A DNA stretch of 64,000 nucleotides from Fagopyrum homotropicum (GCA_033239125.1 BSWB01000005.1:142534494-142598493); one strand, 5' to 3'; shown: positions 1-11,869, counted from the first letter of the stretch. Numbers and translations: made by a program. Notes: a model not told the origin generated them from the letters alone.

Positions 1-845
1 CTAAGGAGACTTTTGGAGATCTATTTGTGTCTAAATCATCCTTAGTCACATTGTTAACAATTTCATCCAAGGAGGACTTAGAGGAGATGTCATACATGGG
101 TGAAGATGATCAAGGAAGCAAGGAGGAACCAAATCGAGATTCTCATGAATTCAGTCGAGATTTTCGTTGATTCTAGACGAGATTATAAGTAGTTTATTTT
201 AATACATTAAAAGTTCTAAACATTATAAATGTTTATTTTTCTATCCTATATTTTGTAGGATTTTTTTTTTAATTATTTTATCTTTCTTTGGATTTCGGCT
301 ATTTAAGTAACCCTAGGGCCGAGATCATTAGTTAGTTGATTTCGATTATTTCGTTCCACATATACTTGTGTGATACTCGATACTTCGTTTATGAAATTTT
401 TGTTTTATTCATTCCTATTCAAAAAAAGAGAGTCTTTGATTGAATTGTTGTGAGTCCTTGATAGGTTGTTCTTGTGTGTGTTAATCTCTTTAGAGGTTGG
501 TGCTACTAGTCGTTTCTAGTCCCTCATTGTGCTTGTCTCGATTTGAAGACTTGTGTAAGGGCGAATAATGAAGGATTAAGGTAATTCATTGTTTGGGTTT
601 TGATCCAATTGATCAAGGTTCTTGCAAGCATATATCTTTGTGCTATCTTTCTATATTTCCCATAAATTTCATACCAAACCTTACCATTCAATTCAATACA
701 ACTCATGTTCTTTCTCTTTGAGTTTTTATAAATCACGTCCTTACCATTACTTATCTCTCCCGAGATTTTAGCTGAGATTACCGAATGTTGAAGCTTTCGT
801 GGACTTCAATTTAGATGAGGCAATCGCGACATCAACCCCGCAACA
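1..845 (+). mobile_element. Gypsy-type element: polyprotein tail and LTR ending before a PBS
   Basis: Positions 3-170 are open and encode a charged 55-residue tail (ending ...HEFSRDFR, then stop) that reads like the C-terminus of a retroelement polyprotein; this assignment is weak. A TATA-like TATTTAAG lies at 300-307. The sequence runs to a CA dinucleotide at 844-845, three bases before a primer-binding site, which is what the end of a 5' LTR looks like. The left LTR boundary cannot be placed and may be outside the window. If the first 170 bases are indeed the end of pol, this LTR sits between the tail of one element and the leader of another, a tandem arrangement. Confidence 0.5.
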
Positions 846-848
846 AAG

Positions 849-860
849 TGGTATCAGAGC
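849..860 (+). promoter_or_regulatory. LTR retrotransposon primer-binding site
   Basis: TGGTATCAGAGC is the standard plant primer-binding site, complementary to the 3' end of initiator methionine tRNA and used to prime minus-strand DNA synthesis. It begins three bases after the presumed LTR end and is followed by a ~700-base leader and a gag-like reading frame, the expected order for an LTR element. Confidence 0.85.
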
Positions 861-1572
861 TAAAGTTCAACTCAGCCATACATCACGGTTTTGAATAAGT
901 TGTTTGAGTCTTCTTTGGGTTATATAAAAATAAGTTTTTTCTTGTTGCGAATATTTTGTGAGATTATTTGAGTTTGATTTGTTTTGTATTGTGTCTATTG
1001 GAGACGAGAGAACAACCATATCCATATACAAGTAACCATAACCATAGCCTTGAACCTTGGCTGGAACCCTAACACCGAGATTGTCATAGTTGCATAATCT
1101 CGCCCTGAGATTCTTGAAGATTTGGTCGAGATTCTGAGCGGCAAGATCGTTATTTTTGCTTCAAATCCAACCAAATCCAACAAGATACTTGGATCATATC
1201 TCCTCCAATATATCATAGCAAGCTTTCATATCAAGGAGGAAAGAGATCTACAAATTTTATTTGATTTTTATGATCTATTCTAGTAGGTGAGATCTTATCA
1301 TATCTTTAAATTCCGAACCGATATATCTATCCACATCTTGTTATATCTCTTAACCTGCAGCTTTATCTCGCCCATATCCTCAACCCCACGCCACCCAAGA
1401 AAGATTTAAGCACACAAACTTTAACTTTGTTCTAGCCTACACTTCATATCATAAAATTCTAACCAAAGTTTTAAGATATCACAACAAGAGTGTGAGTGAG
1501 AGAGAAAGCATGTAAGGAGTTTTCGATTTCACTATCTTCACAAGTTTGTTGTTACTTTGTATGTTTATGTAG

Positions 1573-1971
1573 ATGTCTAGGTCCAATAACCCTAGAAGGT
1601 CGCAAAGGAGCGAACCATCGATTCTCGGAGCCATGGATAAATTAAATCAACTCATGGAAACAATTACCACTCTAGGTGAACGAATTGGGACGTTGGAATC
1701 TATCCGTAGGGAGAAATCTCGTCCCCGTAATCTCGGCGAATCCCAGCCGAAATTCTTACCGAGAACCGTCATTGAAGTTGGTGGAGACTCTCGACATCCC
1801 CCTAAATTTTCAGCCCCGGAACCCTCTCAAAGAGCCCCTAATTGGGAATGCATGACACATTCAAATCCTCCTTTTAAATCTTTAATGCATCTAATATGTC
1901 GAATTTTGTTGATGATTTTCGGGATTTAGAGGACGAGGATGAAGAATGCACGTGGAGAGACGAAATCTGAG
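1573..1971 (+). pseudogene. Gag fragment of the Gypsy-type element, truncated
   Basis: The reading frame begins MSRSNNPRRSQRSEP and continues with a short helical stretch (LNQLMETITTLGERI) and an arginine-rich segment, typical of the N-terminus of plant Gypsy Gag, the structural protein of the virus-like particle. The start lies about 710 bases after the primer-binding site. The frame shifts near 1880: the downstream Gag-like part (NFVDDFRDLEDEDEE) is in another frame and stops near 1971. No capsid core, zinc knuckle, protease or polymerase follows, so the element is a 5' remnant that cannot move by itself. Confidence 0.6.
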
Positions 1972-1974
1972 GAG

Positions 1975-3390
1975 TGTCAAATGTAACAACTTTTAGACCT
2001 TAGATGCATGCAACTCATACCCCTTTTACTCTCACATACATATCGTTCACTTTTTGTATTTTGGTATCTACCTTGACTTTTAGGTGTTTCATGCATTTAC
2101 AACATCAGTTGTGCCGTAATTGCATCCTCCTGTAAGTCATAGTTGAAATGAAGAGTTCACATGGTTGAGGAACTACAACACGAAGTCCCCTGAATATGTC
2201 TTAAAGTGAAGATCCACGATTTGAAGCTATATATGAGCGAAACGACCAAGGAAATCGTAAGGTGGCCGTTTCACATACATCATCACTATAGATCACTTTC
2301 ATGAGTTTCGTCACATATTTATCTACAATCATCAATGCTTTCGCCTGTTACAATTGCTACATTATTGACTTTCTTTTCACTTAAAATAATTAATTAATAA
2401 TATTATCCAAATCAGACACAATCCCTGTGATTCGAACCCTACATCTGATACTAAATCCTTGCGGGGGAGGTTGTTGTTATTTTTTGGGGAAACTTCCACT
2501 GACCAGAGCCCATGAGTTGTGCCGGGTTTGGATGTACTTTCAGTTTTATCAGTTTCAAGATAGTAGGTATGTCCCAAAGGATCGCATGTCTTTTTGGAGT
2601 ATTCTATGTATGCGTTGTTTTAGGACATACACCACAAGTCACATACATGTACATATACTTTGTTTATTTAGTATAACTGAGCCTTAACGGGTCTGGTTAT
2701 GTTGTTTCACTATTCTATGAATTTACCTTTACCTAAAAAAAAAGTTTCAGAACCACCATGAGAAATTGTCATGATTAAAATTGACATCTGTTTTATTCAA
2801 TCAACCTTTTAAGAAGTTACTATCACTCACATCTTCAAGGAAGTCAATAATGTGAGAATTTCTAATTTATTTCATGAATCATCGGAAATATGTCAACTTA
2901 CATGACACTACCTAGTACTTAGTCTTAAACTATTAATATTGTTGAATGTTTTTAAAAGTCACAGTTCGTGTATAAGATTAGAGAGTCGAGGGGGCGAAGT
3001 ACACCTCACATGGAGTTCCAAGACTACATTGGTCATGTGTTAACTTTTATTGTTATCCTTGTTTTCATTAATATATATGTCATATGTCATTTGAAAATTC
3101 TCAATAAATATACACTATAGTAGCGGATGAATTTATTATGAAAGAATTTGGCCTATTATGTTTTTTTTTTTTTGTTAAAGAAACTATGCCCTATATTTTT
3201 TTACCACTTTCATTTAATAGTAGGTAAAAATTATTAACCCTTCTATTTAGAAAGAAACAATAAATGATGTTTGTTATTTGTTATATAACTATAAGTTTTA
3301 ATTTTTAATTACTGAATTTGTTTTGTTTTATTATTTTTTTTTTCCTTTTTCTACTTTTTTTATTAATTTTTTTTTAATTTTCTGAACTGA
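1975..3390. other. No gene recognised
   Basis: AT-rich DNA with no convincing reading frame. On the minus strand around 2430-2440 there is a GGTTCGAATC stretch like a tRNA B box, with an A-box-like TGGTCAGTGGAAG upstream near 2490-2505; this could be a decayed tRNA-derived SINE. Homopolymer T runs occur at 3160-3175 and 3330-3375. Confidence 0.5.
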
Positions 3391-3393
3391 ATT

Positions 3394-3636
3394 TCTCGTA
3401 CTGGAATTCTCATACCAGAATTTCTCATACCAGAATTTTTCATACCAGATTTTTCATACATAAATTTCATACCAGAAATTATCATACCAGAAATTAGATA
3501 CTATAAATTAAATACTAGAAATTAAATACCATAAATTATATACCAGAAATTAAATAGCATAATTATATACCAGAAATTAAATACCATAAATTATATAGCA
3601 GAAATTAAATACCAGAATTTTGATACCAAAACATTA
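3394..3636. repeat. Degenerate ATACCAGAA minisatellite
   Basis: The motif ATACCAGAA and one-base variants (ATACTAGAA, ATAGCAGAA, ATACCATAA) recur about 15 times over 240 bases, spaced by short AT-rich linkers such as TTT, TTAA or TTATAT. The period is about 13-16 bases. A TACCAGAATTTCTCA form dominates at the left and an ATACCATAAATTATAT form at the right, suggesting successive expansion of two variants. Confidence 0.85.
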
Positions 3637-3655
3637 ATAAAAAAGCTACTTTACT

Positions 3656-3971
3656 TTGGCGGATGACGGGGATGTCTTGATCTTAATCCGATTTTGCAAC
3701 CTTTCATTATTGTGGATTGGTGAAGAGTTTGAAGTCTTTTGCTGCTTTGCGGGAGGAGTTTCTGTGGCATATGCATCACAGAGTCCAAAGCCGTCAAGCC
3801 TCAAAACCGGTGTCCCAGATGGATCCACTACTGACAATGGGCTTGCTGCAAAACATTAGGTTAAAGATCCATTGCTTGTCTTTTCAACTGAATAACAACG
3901 GACAACTGTACTATTGTAACATGTGCAATATCAAGTTAAAACTCATCAAGTCCTCTTTGCCAAAGAAATAG
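3656..3971 (+). other. Unrecognised coding-like stretch
   Basis: Two overlapping plus-strand frames stay open across this less AT-rich patch: 3656-3859 (67 residues) and 3717-3971 (84 residues). The second contains SLKSFAALREEFLWHMHHRV, which has protein-like composition. I do not recognise a family, and no splice sites or start context make it a clear gene. It abuts the ATACCAGAA array and is followed by a G-rich patch (4020-4200). A captured or decayed exon is the most likely explanation. Confidence 0.25.
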
Positions 3972-3979
3972 CATAACAT

Positions 3980-4945
3980 GAAAAATGGGAAATTCTCAAT
4001 TTGACGGGGCATGCTTTTCAGTGCTGGCGCGAGAACGAGGCTGAGGCTTGGAAGGGTGAGGGCGGAAAGAAGGATGACAGAGGGAAGAAGTGAGGGTTGC
4101 AGGTCGAGATTGAAGTTAGGCTCTGCTTGCGATTTGCGGCTACCAATGAGGGAAGAGAGGAGAGGTGAGTTATGGTTTAACGTTAAAAAAATAGGGGCCT
4201 AATTACTTAACAAAAAATACTTAAAAGCCTAGTTACTACTTATAATTTTAAAAAAACCTACTCACCTAATTAACTCATTTATTATTAGACGAAACAATTT
4301 AAATTTGTGAGTTGTTTTTTATTTGTCTAATTAATGCATAGTGTCATATAGTCATATATATGTTCATCTTAAATGAACTCATATAGTTTTTTTTTTTTAT
4401 TAATTGCGCACTTGCCATCCGAAGCGAAATGGTTCACACTTGTGTACACTTAGGGTACACAAGTGAAATTATGTTTAGTTAGTTTTGCAATTGTGTCCCG
4501 AAAGCGAAATTGTTTAAATTATATTAATTAACTTCACACTTTGCCCCCAAATTGAATTGATTCCGTACTTAGACCTCAAAACCGTAAATGAGTTTAATAA
4601 ATCCTGCAGGTGGACTCACACCCAAAAAAATCTAATAAGAATTTGTATATGCAACCGAATTAGGGAATTAGATAATTTTTATAAATAAACACAAATATGA
4701 TAATTTGAAGTTAAGACCTCCAAAATCATTTAAACATCAAAGGAACTACGGAGTAGTTCATAAATACCGACAAATTATGGTGTTATGATTGTGCAATTCT
4801 ATGAATGAACTACAAACAACGACATAACACAATAATGCATAATAATTATTATATGACATTATATGATTGGAGAATTTAGCGATTGAAAACCAGAAATAAC
4901 AAGATTTCTCATATAAAACCTAACAACAAGGCTACAAATGTTTTA
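3980..4945. other. Intergenic, 3' flank of the SCL32-like gene
   Basis: A purine-rich patch at 4020-4165 is followed by AT-rich DNA. A CTAGTTACTACT stretch at 4230 recalls the small MITE at 9089. Polyadenylation signals of the minus-strand SCL32-like gene should lie just below 4950, but I cannot single one out. Confidence 0.4.
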
Positions 4946-4949
4946 ATCC

Positions 4950-5013
4950 TTAGTTAATCAAAAGGTGATCAGCAGAATTAGAAATCCAAACACTAGCAAA
5001 CACAACATTATGT

Positions 5014-5045
<32 letters not shown>

Positions 5046-6549
5046 CCTCTTAGCCCCCCACCCGGCGGCGTGCTCCTCAAGCATCCCCCTAACCTCCGCC
5101 ACCGCCTCTTCCACTAGCGGTGTCCCACGAAACCCGACTCCCCGCATCCGTTGGACCCATCGTGCTCTCGGCTCTTGCCTCTCCACCCTCCCGACTCCTT
5201 CCTTGGCTATCAAGTTTTCCACCTTCCAGCAAATCTCGGCCTCGTACCACCGCCTTTGCTCACTCCCTTGCGGGAGGAACGTGTCCACCGTGTCGAACGG
5301 GATCCATAGGTAGTTGAAAGCCGACCTCAGCCTCCCTATGAGCCCGCTTGAAGTGAAATCGGCATCCTCTTCCACCAACACCACCGCGATAGGGTTTAGG
5401 CTCCTTATCGCTTTGAGAAATAAGCTCCGATAAGAATTGCATAACGGGGATGGAGACGAGGATGTCGTTGGATTCAGGGTCTCGTCCGGGATGTAATGTA
5501 GCATCATTTGGCAGTTGATTACTAACGCCTCGTCAATGTCGACTTGGGAACTGCTTGTCGCCATAATATCGAAAAGTATATAAATTTTACTCATAATTGT
5601 TATTATCTCATGTGGACAATATATTAATATCCAAACCTAACATATAAGATTTAGGGCTAACAATTACTCAAATGGAATGAGAAAATTGGAAAACGTACCC
5701 TTGGATTGCGTTTTGTTGCTTATGCAGACGAAGGAAATCGATCAAGGAAGAAAAACCATCGGAAGCATTGCCGGCGATGAGGTTAAACTCAAGAGTAATG
5801 TTCCTCGATCGGGCAAAGTTGACCAGTTTTGACCCGAGCTCATCGTAGGAAACAAAGTCTAGAAGCGGGGGAATATCTTCAACAGGCCTAGCCACCGTCA
5901 ACCTCACCATCGGCGGCGGAAGTTGATGGCCGGAGTTGTCTTCGTCAGTCATCGGAGGATGACGGAGATTATGACGTGTCGCGATTGCATCTATTAGAGT
6001 AGGGATTTGCATACAATGGGTAGTGCTCAAATCAACGATATGAATCACCGGAAACCCATCAACGGCGTCAAGAATGGCGGAGTTAGCGGCCGTGAATCCA
6101 AATCGATACCATGGAGTAAGATCAACGAAATTAGCAAGCTCAAGAACCGAGAATCGATGAGTAGGAGTAGCGGCGGAGAGAAGAGTTGACCGGGAAATGA
6201 GTGATCGGAGAAAGGCCGAGGTAAGACGGCTAGTGGAATCGCCGTCAGGAGAAGCAAGATTGTTGAGAACCCACAAAATTTGTTGGGTTAAGGTTTGATC
6301 ATTGTTATCAATGGCGGTTGCACAATGAACTAGCAATTGCTCCATGCAATTCGCATCACCAAACGGATGAGAAGAAGAAGAAGAATTGGTTGTTGAGAAT
6401 GGAATCAAAGGATTAGTACTGTTTCCGGCGGGCCATGGCCGGAGACGGTGGAATTGGGCGGTTTTGTTAAGCATTGAGAAAATCTCCGGCGAGGAGAAAC
6501 AATCGATTTGGTGGTGGTGAGATGGTGGAGTTTCTGAGAATTGCATCAT
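4950..6549 (-). CDS. SCL32: GRAS transcription factor, SCARECROW-LIKE 32 type
   Basis: Two exons encode a predicted 484-residue nuclear transcriptional regulator of the GRAS family. Exon 1 is 5699-6549 and exon 2 is 4950-5553, joined by a 145-base intron with GT (5698) and AG (5555-5554). From the start the protein shows a low-complexity N-terminus (MMQFSETPPSHHH, Ser-rich near 55-60), leucine heptad repeat I (69-120, starting CMEQLLVHCATAID), the motif DLTPWYRFGF, VHIID as VIHIVD (168-173), and leucine heptad repeat II (about 225-257). Exon 2 has EALVINCQMMLHYIPDE and FNYLWIPFDTVDTFLP (PFYRE) and ends in the SAW region with LTWKGHNVVFASVW. The combination VDLTPWYRFGF plus THCMQIPTLIDA is characteristic of SCL32 rather than SCR or DELLA proteins. 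An in-frame alternative acceptor (AG at 5591-5590) would add 12 residues. The start is the first of two tandem ATGs, as in relatives. All family motifs are intact, so the gene looks functional. Confidence 0.93.
5554..5698 (-). other. Intron of the SCL32-like gene
   Basis: The donor is CAAGG|GTACGT. Phase-2 joining to C|AGT at 5553 restores the GRAS frame (IQG then SSQVDIDEALVINC). Another acceptor at 5591-5590 is also in frame and has a comparable upstream context. Without splicing, exon 1 would stop at 5668, ten codons past the donor, losing the PFYRE and SAW regions. Confidence 0.85.
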
Positions 6550-6935
6550 GGTTTAAGCAAGTGATCAAAATCTAGGTTTTATTGATTCAGGGGGAAATAA
6601 CAAAGGATTTAGGAAAAAGACTTTACAAAGAAGTTGCAGTTTTCATTTCATTGGAAGAAGAAGGAGAAGAACACAGCATCCTGCAAAACGGATACCCGAA
6701 ATGGACAGTTCAATGGAGGGCATTAATTGGGAAGACGAGCACAAGTCAAAATTAGGGTAAGCTGGAGAGAGAAGGACCCAAAAGAGAAAAAGCTGATGAA
6801 ATCGATCAGAGAGATTGCAGAAAGTAAGATTAGATGATGAATAGAAGGAAACAAAAAGAACCTATTTCATGGCTACAAAAAGGTAGAGTTTTTGAAATGT
6901 TGATCGATTCGAATCGGATAGTAGTCTGGCTGCTA

Positions 6936-6944
6936 CTTATAATT
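6936..6944 (-). promoter_or_regulatory. Possible TATA box of the SCL32-like gene
   Basis: On the minus strand the sequence reads AATTATAAG about 390 bases upstream of the ATG, before a purine-rich, GA-repeat leader (6600-6870) of the kind often found in 5' UTRs of plant regulators. This is a motif match only. Confidence 0.3.
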
Positions 6945-6959
6945 GTCTGATGATTTCTA

Positions 6960-8500
6960 TCCAGTTATCGTTTTCAGATGACAGAGATAGTGAAAGCATG
7001 TGAATTGTGAAGAGTCGAGGGGATTCCTTTTGTCACCTTGAGTAGGACTGTTCACCCGCCTTGAACCGGGTTTTGGATGAACCGGGTTTGGACCCAGACG
7101 TACGTTGCAAATGGCCTATGTATGAAAATTGAAAGATACAAGGCGTGAATTTTGTCAGCATATAGTTTGTCTTCAACCCTACCCCATCCCCAAACAAAAT
7201 TCCTTCTGTCTATCATTGCCTAATAATTACAAATATATATAATATGCTATCTGGATATTACTTGTGGACTATTTATCACTAACAAAAATATATATTTTCT
7301 CACTTTTTATACAGTAGAATTTGAACAGTTAATAATAGAATATAAATTAAATGTTATTTTTATTAAACAAATCTAAATGAATTGGTATATATAACAAACG
7401 ATAAAATTATATTTTAATAATAAATTTTTTTTTAATTATCCTTTAAAAAATCATAAGGTTTTCCTACTGAAAATTTCAAATTTTATTAATTTAATTAATA
7501 TAATTTTATACTATCAATACATATCTTTTTTTTATAATGGTGAGGGTCGTATATTTTATTTTAATATTAATTACTTTAAAACATTTATATTATTAATTTA
7601 TATTTTATTGTACTTTTAAAACATTTATATCATTAAAACTCGATTAAACCGTGATCTATACAACCATGACTATTTTTATTGCACAATTATTGTGAGAGGT
7701 TGAAGTTTGAAAGGTAAGTTTACGACATATCGAGAAATTCTGATTGAGAAGTATGTGGTTCAATAAACGTGTATACGCTTTAGGGTTAAGTTATTATGTG
7801 ATTATGATAGAATTTCAAATGACTTTAGAATAAGAGGTCCTGAATTTATATTGTAAACTTTTTACCTAATCTTTAAGATCGATCTAAGATAATTTTTTGA
7901 TATGATCGGAGAGGTCGATGTCAAGTGAAGAAGACTATCTCATTTGCATGCCTGGAAGTCACGTGAGGTTCTTCTTCTCCTCTCTCAAATCTCTTTCACT
8001 CATTGGTTTCTTCAAAATAATTTAGCTCATCCAAATTGTCACCCCTCTTAAAATAGACTACTCGAACCTTGCCAGCCCAACCCCTACAACGACTCTACGG
8101 TCTACATATTCTCCATATATCATCGCTTTTTTTACTATCTCCTTATGCATTATAAGGCTCAAATGATTTAGTCTATATATAAGTGTATGACTCGTGTATT
8201 CTCATGCGGTGATCACGCATATTGGAATGGCATATAGGCTAGGTTAAGTTCTAACACATAAGTTTCTTAAATCGATGGATAATAGTAGAAAGAGTTATAT
8301 TCAAAGTTTTATATATATTTGTAATTGATGTGAATTATTTTTTATCTGCACATACCCGTGTAACGACAACTAGCTCAATCAACCAATACAACTTTTTTGT
8401 TCAGATCCATGATCAATGTCTTAAGGCCGACAAACCCGATAAGTCAAGATCATGATGTCGAAAATTTTAAAAACAACATGAATTATAATGACAATAATGA
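6960..8500. other. Intergenic, no gene recognised
   Basis: At 7040-7095 GGACTGTTCA is followed by a twice-repeated GAACCGGGTTT, similar to hAT-type element ends but without a partner end. The rest, especially 7200-7640, is AT-rich DNA without usable reading frames. Confidence 0.45.
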
Positions 8501-8502
8501 AA

Positions 8503-9082
8503 ATTCTTGCATTACGGACGGTGTTTCGAGAGGCCGTCGGGTGTTAGTCGGGGTTGGAGGAGTTATCCGGGATTCTCAAGGGGGATGGCTTATTGGCTTT
8601 GCGGCTAATATTGGTATTTCTACAGTTTTGGTAGCCGAGCTTTGGGGAGTGATTTATGGTCTCGACCTTACTTGGGATTGTAGATATGGCAGACATTGAG
8701 TTGAATACTCGTCTTAACCTGGACTCATTAGTAAGGGTGTGTGCCCTTCGCATCCATTATTTGGCCTATATACTAGATGTTAAGGCTTTATTATCCGATA
8801 TTGGGTCGTCAACTTTAGCCACATTTTAACTTATCAAAAAAAAAAAAAATCAGCCACGTTTTTCCGAAAGGCGATAAGGCGGCAGATTCACTAGCAAATT
8901 TTGCATTTTCTCTAGATGTTAGAATCCACCTCTTACACGATCCTCCTCTATGTGTTAGATTTTTACTTTTAGATGATATTAGGGACGTTTGATACCTACA
9001 TATGACTCGTATATAATTTTCCCCTTTTATAATAATTGCTTTATGTGCGGATGGTTTTTCTCCTTCCCTTTCACACACAAAA
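8503..9082 (+). pseudogene. LINE RNase H-domain remnant
   Basis: The frame TDGVSRG...GVGGVIRDSQGGWLIGF followed by VAELWGVIYGLDL matches the RNase H domain at the C-terminus of plant LINE polyproteins, including the catalytic Asp and Glu regions (TDG, AELW). After frame breaks near 8695 and at the A-run near 8840, the domain resumes at about 8855 with HVFPKGDKAADSLANFAF, carrying the last catalytic Asp, then a LINE-like C-terminus (DPPLCVRFLLLDDIRDV). Only the 3' end of the element is present. It ends in an A-rich stretch near 9078-9088, as expected for a 5'-truncated insertion, and is non-functional. Confidence 0.8.
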
Positions 9083-9088
9083 AAAACA

Positions 9089-9281
9089 TAGGGCAATTTT
9101 GGTAACTAGGCCTTTTTGAAAAACTATAGTAGTAACTAGGCTTTTTAATGTTTCAATTAAGTAAATATACCCAACCTTTTGTATTTATTTTCAAACTCTA
9201 CACACTCTTCTATCAAGGCTACATTTACTAAACACAAAACTAGAAAAAACCTAGTAAACCAAATTGTTTCAAAAAAAACAA
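9089..9281 (+). mobile_element. Small MITE, copy 1 (second copy at 38551-38743)
   Basis: About 190 bases with imperfect inverted ends: CAATTTTGGTAACTAGGC at the left and the reverse complement of GCCTAGTAAACCAAATTG at the right (allowing a few mismatches). Both flanks carry CAAAAAAAACA, a possible 9-11-bp target duplication, although A-runs make this weak evidence. The same sequence occurs in inverted orientation at 38551-38743, also in a homopolymer context. No coding potential. Confidence 0.7.
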
Positions 9282-9282
9282 A

Positions 9283-9555
9283 TTCATGCATTGGCCCAAA
9301 CCTTTTTTTTTAATTTTTTTTGGAAATAAAAGAAACTCTTACAATATAATTGACAAAAAAAAAATTAAAAGATCATTATGTAAAATAGTAAAAATAGGAA
9401 AAAGGGCTAGTGTAGGCCGACAATTTTTCTGGATAAGTCGAACTATTAGAAGAAAATGGAAAAGGAAGACCGAGTGGGATCAAAGAAACTAGCGGACTGA
9501 GTGCTTCTCTATAGTTACTGGTCTAAATAGTTCAAAAAAATTCAATTTATTGGTG
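9283..9555. other. Spacer, no gene recognised
   Basis: AT-rich. A 68-codon open frame at 9286-9492 is lysine-rich and shows no family resemblance. Confidence 0.4.
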
Positions 9556-9783
<228 letters not shown>

Positions 9784-9784
9784 G

Positions 9785-10765
9785 TTTTGTTGTATATCAA
9801 AGGAATTCTGATAATGAGAAGAATCTAGAGTTATGACAGCAACTAAAAGGCAAACCAAGAGAAGTTAGAAAATCAATTTTCGAACATTAATTAATTACCA
9901 AAATATTCAGAGATAATTAGGGTTTGATATGTTTTAGGACGATTCCTAATCGCAGGATACAAAGAACTACAAGACATGCTTCGTTTTTTATTTGATTGAC
10001 CGAAGCTTACACAACCAGGTTTTGGAAGTTCCAAGGTCAAGTGAATTCACATTCAAACAGTTAAATAAAAACAAAAATCACATTTACTTGATTTATTTAT
10101 TTCATATCATCAAACCTCATTGATGAATGTGAAATTTGACTAGAAATATACCATTTACTTGTTTAAAAAATCATAATAAGGGTAATTTGTGCTGATTATA
10201 TTGGAGATTTTTATATTTTGAAATGTGTCAATATATGGAGTGATTGCAAATTTTATCCTACGTAATATAAACTTTACCAAATATTTAACTTTTTAGATAT
10301 GTTAGAGGATGTTATTATAAATTTACTAAAATTGAAAAAAATTTGAATATTGTATTTATTATTTATTATTTATTATTTTATTAATAACAAAATATGATTA
10401 ATTTAAGTTATTTTTAGAGTTATTTCAACCTAAAGCATATAATTTATAAAATACTTTATTAAATAAGGGGAAAATATTAGTATTTTTTTTTATCGTATAT
10501 TTCATACATAAAAAAGATAAAATACCAATTCAAACCTTATTATATCATACTTTCATTGATAATATCATCAGCAAATACATAAAATTATATAAATATATAT
10601 ATTGCCATTTTAGTTTGGGGGTTGGGATTTTTTTTAAGATTCGGTTATAAAGGTATTGCGAAATACATTGTTTAGTTAGAGTTAGAGGTTCACTACAGTG
10701 GTTCGGGATATGGTTTTAGAGTTGTGAAATATCCTAGGAGAAGGTTTTATGAGATTTTTGGAGAG
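9785..10765. other. Intergenic, no gene recognised
   Basis: AT-rich sequence with no supported gene. At 10350-10385 there is a short TTTATTA repeat run. The last 100 bases may be the decayed upstream part of the adjacent Copia element. Confidence 0.4.
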
Positions 10766-10767
10766 TT

Positions 10768-11868
10768 GTGTTGGAATGTAGAGAAAAGTATCCCACATTG
10801 ATAATACACAATCATGTATTACTACTTCTTCAAATATATCCCCTCCTCTATCTACTTCTTTTGACACCATCTCTACTTCACATATGCCTTCTCCTCTATC
10901 TACTTCAAATATATCCCCTCGTAGATCATCTCGTCCCTACCATCCCCTTCTTACCTAAGAGACTTTTTGTCTACTCTTATAGTTCTTCTATACTACCATC
11001 GACATGTATGCTTCCTTCCTCTCTTATACCTACCTCACATCATGCCTTTGTTTCCTCTCTTTCTTCATATATTGAGCCTACCTCTTACTTAGAAGGATCT
11101 AAAGATCCCCACTGGGTTAAAGCTATGCAAGTAGAATTCAAGATTTGCAAGACAATCACACATTGGACCTCATGCCTCTTCCATCCAACAAGAAAGTTAT
11201 TGGTTGTAAGTGGGTTTTCAAAGTGAAGCTTAAAGCAGATGGTACACATGAAAGATACAAGGCACGACTGGTTGTTAAAGGGTTCACACAACAGGCTGAA
11301 ATTGACTGTCATGAGACATTCTCACCGGTTGTTAAAATGACCACAATACGCTCTATCATTGCAATTGCTTCTGCTAAGTCATGGACTTTTCATCAACTTG
11401 ATGTAAGCAATGCTTTTCTACATGAAAATCTTCATGAAGATGCGTATATGAAGACACACACATCCAGGGATATCTAATCCTTTATCCTTGGTATGTAAAC
11501 TTAGAAAGTCTCTCTATGACTTAAAACAAGCCTCTAGGCAATAGTTTCATTGCCTCATCACCTCTCATATCACACGAGGTTACACTCATTTCAAAACTGA
11601 TTGCACACTCTTTACTAAACATGATGGTATTTTGGTGACAATTGTAGCCATTTATGTCGATAATCTGCTCATTACTTGATCACATACGACTGAGATATCC
11701 CATCTGAAGAGTTATCATGATCATAACTTTAGTGTCAAGGATCTAGGGATTCTTTACTATTTTCTGGGCCTTAAAGTCACTTACTTATCTTATGGTATTG
11801 TTCTATTACAAAAGAAGTTCACCTTGGAACTACGACATGATGTTGTACTTCCTGATGTGAAATCCACC
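10768..11868 (+). pseudogene. Ty1/Copia polyprotein fragment (integrase end and reverse transcriptase)
   Basis: In successive frames this encodes the linker after integrase (YSSSILPSTCMLPSS, then EGSKDPHWVKAMQVEFK) and the Copia-type reverse transcriptase. The longest piece (11145-11477) has GCKWVFKVKLKADGTHERYK, ARLVVKGFTQQ, ETFSPVVKMTTIRSI and HQLDVSNAFLHENL, the conserved RVT_2 blocks that copy element RNA to DNA. It continues out of frame with LRKSLYDLKQASRQ (stop in place of Trp), an active-site box read as YVDN instead of YVDD, and DLGILYYFLGLKV. Several stops, frameshifts and the altered active site make it dead. The RNase H domain and both LTRs are missing: the match breaks off at 11868, where a different repeat begins. 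Confidence 0.88.
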
Positions 11869-11869
11869 A

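Noticed and set aside
3394..3636. ATACCAGAA array as a CRISPR
   Set aside because: Units are far too short and degenerate, linkers are AT-rich and not unique spacers, no cas genes, and this is a plant genome.
5023..5317. Plus-strand frames of 96 and 65 codons
   Set aside because: They are shadows antisense to the conserved GRAS exon 2. Likewise 6007-6189 opposite exon 1.
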